From: Aplysia californica
Lineage: Eukaryota; Mollusca; Gastropoda; Aplysiida; Aplysiidae
Direction: 5' to 3'
Assembly (NCBI RefSeq): GCF_000002075.1
Contig: NW_004797534.1
Span: 64,847-128,846 of the forward strand
Length of the DNA: 64,000 bases
The notes below the pieces were generated by a model. That model made no database searches. It was not told where the DNA came from and saw only the letters and a list, made by a program, of their open reading frames with translations. Shown in pieces: positions 45,101 to 52,856 of the stretch (position 1 is the first letter of the stretch; each line of letters opens with the position of its first letter). The position numbers and the translations under genes were made by a program.

Positions 45101-47785
45101 AATTTATATTATACAATATAATGTATACAATCCGAAACAAAAACGAAAGTCGCACAAATAAGAAAAGGAGATGCACGGGGGACGCCCCCCCCCCCCCCCC
45201 ACCCCAGCTAAATTCACAAAAATATAATGGTTTGGTGACAGTTTTTAGTGCCAAAATATGACCTTCAGTTGCAAGAGCCTCTACCAAAACAAAACACAGT
45301 GGCAACTCAGTCAGCTTTTTCACTCAACTTCCATTTTTGTCTCAGGTTTTGTATATAAATTTCAATGGAGTTAGGCGGGACCACTTCTCCCGAAGAGCAG
45401 TGGCGGTGGGTGGTTCTAAACGTGGGTGGGGCTGAGAAATCAGGGTAGGTACAGTTCAAAGGTAAGATTTCCTTGGTTCAAAGGACATTCCAGATATGTG
45501 TGAGTATGTTTTATTCACACACTCACACGCAAACGCGCTCATGACCTTATACAGTTGCAAGCGCCGTAAAACACTTACCATTACCAAAAAAATTAATTGA
45601 GTAATTAATTAATTAGCAATGACAATGAAAAATTAAATTTTCATCCAAATTGCTTAAAAATGGGCTTAAATGAAAATAGAGTAAATTCTAAAAACTATGG
45701 TTCTTAATTTTTAAAATCCATTGATAAATAAAAAAGTTATTGGGATTTTTGTTTGCAAAATGTTGGAGGACCTTCATATAGGAAAAAACCGCCAAAATGT
45801 GGGACATGTTTTGATGTATTTTGAGGAAAAACTGTTCATAAGTCAGTAATGAATTGGAGCATATGAATGCTATCACTTTTTCGATGTCTTTATTACTTTG
45901 GATCTTAAAGAGTGATATTTGAGTGAAATTTGTTGAATTGCGTGACATCGTTTTTACCGCGACACAATCACCCCTTCTAAAACTCAGTAAAACGCTATCG
46001 GGAAACCCCGCGATGTAGTCATCGGTGACCTATTTATTTAGGCAGCCAATCACATGCCGCCTAGCGATCACGCGCCTCTTGCATGCTGACACCTCGCGTT
46101 TGGAATGCGGGATCTAGTTTCCAGCTCTAGTGTTTTATCAATGGATGGGTAGTAATTTTAAGTTGGTACGTAAAATCTACTAAACGCAGAGATCTGAAAT
46201 TTTACAGCAATAAAGAAGACATGTGGGGCGCTTGTGTGGTCGGCGATCAACCCGCAGCTCCCCTTAGTTTTCGAACCACAGAGGAAATTCGCACAAACAC
46301 AGCAATATCTCCGGTTCTAGTATTCGTTCGGGATTGTACGCTGGCATGTCGCTAGTTTAGCCTTTCCTCTGATTGGTTGCCGAGTTTCATTTATTTTCCT
46401 CCAGGAGTTTTCCCGTAACTATACTTAGAAGAGAGTCACTTCTGATTCCGAGCGGCCCAAAAATTACCCCTCGCGCGGAGGCCGATTTCCGGCCCAAGGT
46501 GCAGCGGGCGATTGGCATTGCTAAATGAATTAAACGCGCAAACGCCCACATACAACAGTAACTGGATTAGGCCGTGGGGTCGTAGATAAATAATAATAAT
46601 ATATTATCACTTATATTGGCCTATAGCACATTTCCAAATGATAGCAAGGCATTCCTAAAACGTTACATGTTTTGGTTACTGGGTCTCTGGGGAAAGTGTG
46701 TCATGAACTTTCTCCCCCATTGTCTAGGCTGGAAGAGAACGAGCCATCTCTAACAACAGTTTCCACAGGCTCTCAGTTGTTTCTTTTACCTTTTTTTCAA
46801 AAAAAGTTTCATTAAGAAAGGATCATGGGAATGGGCTCAACCTTTGCTGAGCCCCAAACACATTTGATTGGCTGTTAAATTACTATCATTGTAAGCGGTG
46901 ACAACAGTGATTGGATTATAAAAACGAGCAAGCGTGGGTGTTCACCAATGCAACTACTAAAGGCGGAGGCGGAAGATTCTGAAACAGTTCTAACGGTTTC
47001 AACTGATTATCTCGATTTATAATATTAGAAGAAACATTCATTAACGGAGGGAAAGAGTTTGGGGGGTGGGAGTGGGAGTGGCAAGCCCTTTACTAGATCT
47101 ACATCTAGATCTATATATACTATAGCCGGTGCTTTTTCGGTAGTTCCCACCCCCCTTATTTGAGCCTGACCTACATCTAGATCTAGATCTATACGTTTGA
47201 TTCGCAGTGAGCTAAGATATCAAACCTAACAACTGCAAAACATTAAATTATGGTAAAATTCAGGGGGGCATGCCCCCCTGAAACCCCCCTTCCTATTTGT
47301 TTTTAGGTCAGGGGGGCAAGCCCCCCTGAAACCCCCCTACTCTTGTGGCCCAAACCCGTGAATAAAATTGCGGGGTGGTAACTACCGAAAAAGCGCCCTA
47401 TAGCCTATAGTCTATAGCCCTTCACTACGTCCCATCACTGCCGAAGACAGAGTGACCCTTATTTTATGAATCTATCTTGTACTATCTAGACCTAGATCTA
47501 GATATCTAGTTCTATTTATTTGGCGTAGATCTAGATCTAGATATAGATCTATATCTAGATCTATATTACTTTTAAAAAAGTAGAAGATATAGATCTATCT
47601 AACTGATTACCACCCCGCCCCGGCGGTAGTAGCAGTAGATCTAGATCTAGAAAATCTAGTGGTAACTGTGTGTAGGCTACTTTTCTTTAGATCTAGTTTA
47701 TTTTATTAATATTTTAAAATATCTACATTATCATTATCATCTACGATACGGGAAGACTCACCTGTTCCAACTCTTCGACTGACAT
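24122..47785 (-). CDS. EXOC5: Exocyst complex component 5 (Sec10), 18 exons, complete
   Basis: Sec10 subunit of the eight-protein exocyst, which tethers secretory vesicles to the plasma membrane. Exons in order: 47785-47762, 42241-42092, 41637-41545, 39500-39303, 37965-37869, 37254-37145, 35186-35142, 34752-34612, 33742-33666, 32814-32689, 32300-32205, 31261-31105, 29724-29616, 28801-28678, 28220-28025, 25724-25568, 25132-24969, 24208-24122. They join in frame into 716 codons plus TGA, against about 708 in human as I recall. Diagnostic blocks: MSVEELEQEPFSVHEFVERL (1-20), ISYVATKVVHLGDQLEGVNT (102-121), GETFLSQEVAINILQDTK, EQKKTDFRPE, HALCNLLVVVPENIKV and the C-terminal NFVQLRADYRTAKI. A charged, coiled-coil-like stretch spans about residues 40-105. 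Exon 1 codes only eight residues before a 5.5-kb intron. Donor of the exon ending at 37145 is weak (GTCAGA). No lesion seen. Confidence 0.97.
24838..24935. repeat. Short dispersed repeat with hairpin, copy 1
   Basis: About 95 bp (GCCAGCAGCTCACTGGCAC ... GCTTGCCAGAGGTAAGGAG) closely matches 44107-44205, both in EXOC5 introns and in the same orientation. The part GGTTCCGACT resembles a Pol III B box, but no A box was found. It is possibly a short SINE or MITE; unclassified. Confidence 0.6.
25245..25415. repeat. (ATC)n/(ATT)n/(GTT)n low-complexity tract
   Basis: Adjacent trinucleotide runs of ATC, ATT and TTG in EXOC5 intron 16. No coding content. Confidence 0.9.
25970..26035 (-). mobile_element. 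SINE tail fragment, (ATT)n family
   Basis: ATAATAATAATAAC..., then AGCATTTGTAAAGCGC, matches the 3' end of the SINE at 2059-2417 (AGCATTTGTATAGCGC). Only the tail is recognisable. Confidence 0.65.
26206..27748 (+). mobile_element. Tc1-like DNA transposon, dead, in an EXOC5 intron
   Basis: The inverted ends CTAGCGAACAAAAGAAACGC and, reverse-complemented, CTAGCGAGCAAAAGAAAAGC are each flanked by TA (TATA). Plus-strand transposase pieces follow the family order: a paired HTH region from about 26515 with HRLIARFQ and the GRPR-like RKRSGQPRVTD (about 26670-26700), then FQQDNACAHTSRVTQDILQ (about 27245-27305, holding the second catalytic Asp), then LNPIKHFWDEIK (about 27349-27385), where the family's catalytic Glu of PIE is Lys. 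Several frame breaks separate the pieces, so it is inactive. The length of 1543 bp fits a full-length Tc1-like element. It lies antisense to EXOC5. Confidence 0.92.
27829..27865. repeat. G-rich runs
   Basis: Two runs of about 12 G separated by GAGAA, just after an (AGAC) stretch. On the EXOC5 sense strand this is a C-rich tract in the intron following the exon at 28220-28025, about 160 nt past its donor. Confidence 0.85.
28802..29615. other. EXOC5 intron: nothing recognised
   Basis: AT-rich intron between the exons at 28678-28801 and 29616-29724. No repeat shared with the rest of the window and no open frame of interest was seen. Confidence 0.5.
30015..30426 (+). mobile_element. TIR element, ATCGTGGxGAAATCxGGC family, copy 1
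   Basis: The left end reads TGTGACACATCGTGGCGAAA and TCAGGCACTCGTCAA; the right end carries TTGACGAGCG...TGACA, its decayed inverted partner. The interior contains CGGCCATTTTCTC, also present in copies 2 and 3. Copy 2 follows in the same orientation 95 bp away. About 410 bp, non-coding, superfamily unknown. Confidence 0.75.
30522..30940 (+). mobile_element. TIR element, ATCGTGGxGAAATCxGGC family, copy 2
   Basis: Begins TGTGAAGCATCGTGGTGAAA TCTGGCGCTCGTCAA and ends TTGACGAGCACCTGATTCCA CCACGTCGTGACACA, a good inverted repeat of about 35 bp. The interior aligns with copy 1 along its length (shared AAACTTTGGCCGCCATTTTC). It is the best preserved of the three for end structure. A clear target duplication was not found. 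Confidence 0.8.
31378..31450 (-). mobile_element. SINE tail fragment, (ATT)n family
   Basis: (ATA)n, then GATTGCATTTATATAGAGCTCTATCCC matches the 3' end of the family whose full copy is at 2059-2417. The head is absent. Confidence 0.65.
33836..33995 (+). mobile_element. SINE 3' half, (ATT)n family
   Basis: GCTTGCACTGTATGCTTCCC AGGAAG, then GGTCTGCTGGGGTAATAGTA, GCGCATAGAGCTTGCT and TATAAATGCTATCTATTATT ATTATT align block by block with the reverse complement of 2059-2215. The 5' tRNA head is missing, as in a 5'-truncated insertion. Confidence 0.8.
35898..36683. mobile_element. TA-flanked TIR element, CAGTGGGTGTCGCATTCAAC family, copy 1
   Basis: Ends CAGTGGGTGTCGCATTCAAC and, reverse-complemented, CAGTGGGTGTTGCATTCAAC; both flanked by TA. 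786 bp. Internal CTCGTTGAA/TTCAACGAG motifs recur near both ends. A second copy in the opposite orientation is at 56656-57407. Neither contains a recognisable transposase, so both are non-autonomous members of a Tc1/mariner- or pogo-type family, inferred from the TA flank and CAGT start. Confidence 0.88.
39851..41447. mobile_element. CAGGG-ended TIR element with 6-bp target duplication
   Basis: A 6-bp duplication TGACTG (39845-39850, 41448-41453) flanks the inverted ends CAGGGCTGTCTACCT and CAGGGCTGCCTAAATCTACC (the second read from the right end). Subterminal sequence repeats CAGGTAG/CTACCTG motifs (TCAGGTAGATTC, TCAGGTAGTTTG, TATCTACCTGAAAA). 1597 bp in EXOC5 intron 3, with no recognised transposase. 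CAGGG ends suggest hAT, and a 6-bp duplication would fit the Repbase hAT6 type, but this is inference. Confidence 0.8.
43131..43915 (-). mobile_element. RTE-like LINE 3' end (reverse transcriptase C-terminus)
   Basis: On the minus strand, DEEHLQNLLNVIVQESDNMG (about 43895-43838) continues as LSLNIKKTEMMVISRK and FKYLGTIISSDGR. A frame change then leads to LLYGCEAWTINKQLERTIVA, RRMLRIPWTARKTNEEFL and, in a third frame, TWLGAARTTDTIAAAKDRVK W. These are the thumb and C-terminal blocks of endonuclease-reverse-transcriptase LINEs. It ends in a (GAT)n tail at about 43131-43152, as RTE-type elements often do. It is 5'-truncated, with at least two frame breaks and a stop just upstream at about 43896. 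It lies in EXOC5 intron 1, same strand as the gene. Confidence 0.88.
44107..44205. repeat. Short dispersed repeat with hairpin, copy 2
   Basis: Matches 24838-24935 at roughly three of four positions. Here the stem is perfect: CAGCTCACT pairs with AGTGAGCTG across a loop holding GGTTCC. It lies in EXOC5 intron 1. Confidence 0.6.
45528..45590 (+). mobile_element. SINE tail fragment, GCGCCGTAAAAC family
   Basis: GCGCTCATGACCTTATACAG TTGCAAGCGCCGTAAAACAC matches the end of the SINE at 9466-9977. No tRNA-like head was found upstream. Confidence 0.75.
45612..46540 (-). mobile_element. Diverged relative of the CAGGGATGCCAAAT element at 58852-60019
   Basis: In inverted orientation relative to 58852-60019, matching blocks occur in the same order: AGCAATGxCAATGAAAAxTTAA, ATAAATAAAAAAGTTATxGG, CATATAGGAAAA and, at the far end, GCGATTGGCATTGCTAAA. 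The terminal CAGGGATGCC ends are not seen, so it may be end-truncated. The region 46020-46540 is unusually GC-rich with CCAAT-like motifs, which this origin would explain. It lies in EXOC5 intron 1. Confidence 0.6.
47126..47397. mobile_element. 272-bp MITE with internal GC palindromes
   Basis: Inverted ends GCTTTTTCGGTAGTTCCCAC (left) and GCTTTTTCGGTAGTTACCAC (right, reverse-complemented), both bounded by CTATAG. Inside are a perfect 20-bp palindrome CAGGGGGGCATGCCCCCCTG (47261-47280) and a near copy with one base changed (47309-47328), each followed by AAACCCCCCT. Non-coding; superfamily unknown. CTATAG is itself palindromic, so it may be part of the ends rather than a target duplication. 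It lies about 390 bp inside EXOC5 intron 1. Confidence 0.8.
47480..47700. repeat. AGATCT/TCTAGA hexamer patch beside the EXOC5 first exon
   Basis: Repeated CTAGAT/AGATCT/ATATCT units, interrupted at 47605-47630 by a CCACCCCGCCCCGGCGG segment. The patch ends about 60 bp from the end of the first coding exon. Confidence 0.85.
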
Positions 47786-49340
47786 GTTAACGACAAAAAG
47801 TTCAGTCCATTGAACCAGATTCAACAAGGCCTGGAGCTGCTACTGGCAGCTACTCTGAATTTTAGTGTATACTTCCTCCTATTCAAGCCTAGCAGACGAG
47901 CGAAGAGGGAGGGCAAAACTAAACAGAGAGGCGTATTATTGGCGGAAGTGGGGAATTAATGAGGTGGCTGGATAGGCCTATATCTACATGGACTAGATCT
48001 AAAAATCTAGATTCATACTACTTTATTTTCTCTTTTCAGGTACCAAGAGGGGCAACTTTTACCTTTATTCTCTTATTGAGTAATTTCATATTGGATCTCT
48101 TATTAAATACGAATTATAAACTGGTTTGGTGAGAACAAAAATAAAAAAATACAAACACAAATTCTAATAATTAGCCAAACCAATTGCTGGAAACAAAACA
48201 AGGGAAAGCACTCTTGATTACTAGATTACTAAATTTAGATCTATCTTTTTTTACTGCTAGTTCTAGTAGCTAGCTAGTAAATAACATCGTCGTAAGTTCG
48301 CCGGATAAAAAGTGAAACAACAAGTTATATATATCTAGAGATCTAGATCAACAGCAGCTCACAAGTCCAAAGTCCGCAGTCCGAGTCTGTTGACGGTAGT
48401 TCTTTATAAAAATAAGTCATAAGTGCCGCTAGGCCTACCGTTGTGCGAGATTCAAAAACATTTCTCTAAGTCCTATTTCGTGCTGCTCTTTGACACTGAC
48501 GGTTTCATGATGTTCAGCTTAGCCCGCCTCATCTCAAAGTCAGCTGGTTCCACTGTTGCTGGTAACTGATTAATAATATTTTCTAAAACTAGATCTAGAT
48601 CTAGATTCTAGATCTAGTCTGTTAGATCTAGATATCTAGATCTAGATTCTAGATTCTAGATCTATCTGTCTAAAATTAGGTACCAGAAACTAAATTTTCA
48701 AACTAGATTCTAGATCTAGAATCTAGCTGTATGCCAAATTTATCTGTTCCATTTGAAAGGCCTAGATCTATATCCACTGAGCATTTTGGTACCATTCTTT
48801 AACATCTCCGTCAATTTTTAAGAAAATTGTAGTTGTTTAAAATTTGGTCAAATTTGTTAAAGTCAGTCACTGGCTGCAACCCCATGTTTGACAGACAATA
48901 AAAAAGTAACAAGTCCACTAAACATCTCCACATTAACAGAGTACAATCACTATAACAAATATATGGAGCATAATTTTTTTCAAGACTGAGATCTTTACAA
49001 ATCAGTACTTTATCACCTCAAACACGATATCTGTCGTTATTTCGACAAAAACACAGAGCGTTGACCCGGCCGGCGTCGCACCGGCCCCAGCGGCGAGCGA
49101 GTCGGCTCTATACTGTAGTTGTAGTGTACCCCGCGTGCGGGGTCACATGCTTTCTGAGTCTCGCAGAAGGATTGATGTGAAATAATTCCAATTTAATTAC
49201 TTTATTTTAGAAAGTGGCTATTCTCACCCGCCCGGAAGTTCTCGCAAGATCAACTCCTCCCCTCTTCTCTCTCTCTCTGTCTCTTTCTGAATACTGTCTA
49301 TCAGTGTGGACGATCAAATTGACCAAAACAAAGTTAAAAA
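47786..49340. promoter_or_regulatory. Spacer between divergent EXOC5 and ECH1: probable bidirectional promoter region
   Basis: EXOC5 starts at 47785 on the minus strand and ECH1 runs on the plus strand downstream. The spacer holds an ETS-like GGCGGAAGTG at 47941-47950, close to EXOC5, and a CpG-rich stretch at about 49065-49145 (CCGGCCGGCGTCG, CCCCGCGTGCGGGG), the densest CpG cluster here and a candidate ECH1 TSS. AGATCT patches lie between (47995-48012, 48586-48770). No TATA box was fixed. That the two genes share regulation is inference. Confidence 0.45.
48586..48770. repeat. AGATCT/TCTAGA hexamer patch
   Basis: Dense CTAGAT, AGATCT and ATTCTAGA units, about 185 bp with short interruptions, in the EXOC5-ECH1 spacer. 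Confidence 0.85.
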
Positions 49341-49618
49341 ATGATGTTAAAACCCAAAAGTAAATTAATTTGGTTGTCTACAAAGATGCTACGGCTATTT
49401 AACTTTTCTAATCGAGCTAGATCTACTCACCAACACAAAAGAGCTCCAATTTACTCGGTTGCAGTTGACGCTGATGTCCATTTTTGTCAATTGCCACCGC
49501 GTCACTCGGTGGCAATTGACACTACCTATTTTTTAATAGAATTTTTTTTTTGATGAATTTAAGATTTAATTAAGGTAACAGTGTTTTAGATCTAAGGCAA
49601 CATGCGTATATATATCTA

Positions 49619-51056
49619 CAGGGTCCCCACCAAGTCGGGAATTTTTAGATAGGTCGGGAAAAAGTCTTGAATTTTGTGATGGGTCGGTAAGTCGGGAAAG
49701 GATAGGGCCTGTGACTGTGTAATATTAGTAGTGTAGCTATCTAGACAGTATGGTTGATGAATCATGAAGAGGAAACGTAATTGAACCGCTATGGTGGAAG
49801 TGCATGTACACCGTGTGACACCAAGGCTCGATCGGGAAGAATCAAGATCTACTTTTGCTTTCGTTACCACCCATAAATTTTCCGGTAATAGTCTGATAGA
49901 TAACGCAACATTTGTAACATGCAGGTTTTGCGCTACGAACGCCGTGTGGCCTTGAAAATGAATCAATATTAAAAATTTGTCCTCTGCTGTCTCTTGTGAA
50001 AAAAAAAAAGAAAAGAAAGTTATATAAAAGCGTCTTGTCAGGTTTGCCCTCGTGACCGGTCAATGAACCTGTGAGTACTGGCGGTCTGAGCGCTGTGAAG
50101 TATATGACTCCGGAATGAGTTGGGGGGGAGGGGTAAAGATACACTCAGGAAAGGGGATTTGGGGGGGGGGGGGGACTGAAGACTACGCTAGAGGTCAAGA
50201 ACTGAACTTGGAAGCAAATTTTTAGTATTTAGAATTTTGATAACTACTATAAGAGCTCTTGGCAAAGCGTGCGTTGGTGCAGGCCTTGTGTGGAATCAGG
50301 ATCCGTCATGCCTTGTTATTGAACTAAAGTGTTCGCGTTTCATTGGATGTGGTGACTGTAATTTATAATCTATATTTTAGGTTTCTGTTCAAGATTGGCA
50401 GAATTTCAGTGTCACTGCATCTTTCCCTCCCTCAGTTCTTACACACCTCTCGCACTGAATAGGTCTACTTGAGCCATTCAAGTTAATAATTATTACTAAT
50501 ATTACTCTACTGGTTATTGACAGTCGATATTCTTGTTCTAGGTCTTTTCTCAAGCTCAAAACAGGATTCGTTTTTTATATAGGGCATATAGTTTATATAG
50601 GCTAATATGATGAGGGTAAAAATATAAATACATGTAAGTAAGAACAGACTGAGAACCGGTCACACAAGATCCCAGGGCCACACTGACATGTTGGCTGGAT
50701 ATAATGTACCTACATGTGTGTGTGTGTGTGTGTGTGTATTCACAAACATATACATATTATATTAGATATAAATGGAGCATGTGCTGTCATTGTTATGTAA
50801 CATGCCCCTGGAAAATGGATGAGCCCTCCCCCCGGGAAAATTGAGAAGCTGGGTAGCAGTCACCCAGTGTTATAATCATCTGTTGTTTGAATGAAGACTA
50901 CTACAAAATGTACATTTGCATTCATTTAAAGACATTTTGACTTTTTATCATTGATAGATGGCCTTTTTTGGGGGATCATTCTTGACGCGCTGCAGCCTGA
51001 TTTTTCTCTCAAATTGGGTTCTTGAAAAAAATTTCAAGGATTTGGTGGGGACCCTG
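49619..51056. mobile_element. TIR element with CAGGGTCCCCACCAA ends
   Basis: The left end CAGGGTCCCCACCAAGTC and the right end, reverse-complemented, CAGGGTCCCCACCAAATC match over 17 of 18 bases. The flanks read TA on both sides, or TATCTA/TATTTG if longer, so the duplication is unclear. 1438 bp with a G run (50161-50174), (GT)n (50717-50737) and no recognised transposase. A related end occurs at 60593. Upstream of ECH1; could overlap its 5' UTR or first intron. Confidence 0.75.
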
Positions 51057-51736
51057 TATTTGAACTACTAACTGAGCCCCCTTTCGATGAAAGGAATGAT
51101 CGGTGCATTAGATTAATATCAACTGAATATCATTTGTCTACTACATTTACACTCTACTGGAATGGAGCAATAAAACTTGAGAGAAAATTGACACACATGT
51201 TTCCAAGTTGCCAAATTAGATGCCTAGATTGATTCTCTATTCCACTTTTGTGGTTGTACAGAAGCATGTTGAGTTGATTGTTCCCAGTAGCAAGAAAAAG
51301 GATTTGACAAAGGGGTCCAGAAAATGCGATGATGGGCGTCAAATGAAAGGATCACAGTCGAATTCAGCACCAAGTAAATAAAGAAAACATGAGGCTAGAT
51401 CTGTACGGGTGGCACACACTTTAAATAGTGCTCAGTATTGCGCAATAGTATCGAACGGAAGTACGACTTGAAATAAACAAACCTGGCGGATTTTCTAAAA
51501 TTACAGAAACAGAAGTGCCGGCCTACAAAAGCGATCAGCGAAATAAAGAAATTTAGCTTTTTGCAGCAAAACTGTCTCAAAACTGAAAAAACGAAGGGCG
51601 TCGTGATCTGAAGAATATTTTAAAGAATCTTTTGGTGAAAACCGCATGTCGATCAATGCAGCCATTAAAAAGCCTTTGAATAGCAAAATTGGGCCACCAC
51701 AATTAGATAGATATTAGACCCAATCATAATGTACAA

Positions 51737-51907
51737 CAATAACACATTGGAAGGAGTTCCGCAGAGGGCCAGCCAATCAACAACATTCAAAAGAAGGGAT
51801 ATAATTTTGAGCGGGATACCTTAACCCTAACCCTTGTATAGTTTGCTCAGTAGACCTTGTCACGATAAATGCCGGCCCTCTTCGGAACTCCTCCCAACAT
51901 GTTAATA
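51737..51907. mobile_element. Short MITE with 33-bp inverted ends
   Basis: Left AACACATTGGAAGGAGTTCC GCAGAGGGCCAGC and right, reverse-complemented, AACATGTTGGGAGGAGTTCC GAAGAGGGCCGGC. About 170 bp, non-coding. The centre has AACCCTAACCC, two telomere-like units, taken as chance. Confidence 0.7.
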
Positions 51908-51976
51908 CTTGCATTTGTAGCACTTTACTGAACCCAAACAACAATAAAACTTACTGACTTAACGGTACGCCAACTT

Positions 51977-52033
51977 GTGCAGTGACTACATTCACGGCGC
52001 CGTGGCGCAGTGACTACATTCACGGCACTGTGA
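51977..52033. repeat. Short direct repeat
   Basis: GCAGTGACTACATTCACGGC occurs twice, about 29 bp apart, followed by G/A and CxxTG. A recent small tandem duplication in the ECH1 upstream region. Confidence 0.8.
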
Positions 52034-52856
52034 ACGGAACGTAGTTTGCAGGCTACATTCTTGGTGCCCTGAATCATCAACAATTGGCTCAGATCATGAC
52101 TGAAACGCTACGGTCGCTCAAACGCAAAGAGAAGTGAATGAGGAAACAGCACAGCAATACTCATGTGAAAAATAATGCAGCAGTGGTCCGAATGCAACAG
52201 ATTTACGGAGGGCGAAGGCGAGCACAGCAAAACAGTCTCAGTCAACAAGGATTTATCAAGGGGGGAGCGGGGAGATGATTTGGTTATGACTGGTTTCTGT
52301 TTTAGAAAGGTTTCTGTTAAGGCAGGTTCGACTGCTTTTATTGTATTTTAAATGGAACCTGAAAATCTTTTTCTGTGCGCGTGCTCACTATGTGCATTCT
52401 AGTGTCTAGATCTTGTTTCCAGCTTGGAACAAGTAGTGTAATTTTCTAGCTCTTAAGATCATGTATTACAGTAATCTGGCCATTATATTGAGCCTAGACT
52501 CCTTGATCAAGCTCAGAGAGTTCAAATGTGTACAAACATAATATTCATATTATATAATTTCAAGGTTTGATTTATTTTAGACGATATATTTAATTGATAA
52601 TATGGATCCGTGAATGATGATGTTGAAAAGTAGACTCAATTTTATATATGGACATGAACAAGGCCCTATTCACTCCACTACAAATAACCCCCTGAAATAG
52701 ATCCTAGAAATTCTGGATTGATCAATCTGACAGGAAAGCTCCATCTCAGTCTATTATGGATCTTCAAATTTCAACTACCAACTATTCATAAAAAGTAGTC
52801 TCACTTATAATCTGACCACTTCCTTCTCTGACATCATATAATATATGTTATTTCAG

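Noticed and set aside
51825-51840. Telomere-like AACCCTAACCC
   Set aside because: Only two units, inside a MITE; no sign of an interstitial telomere array.
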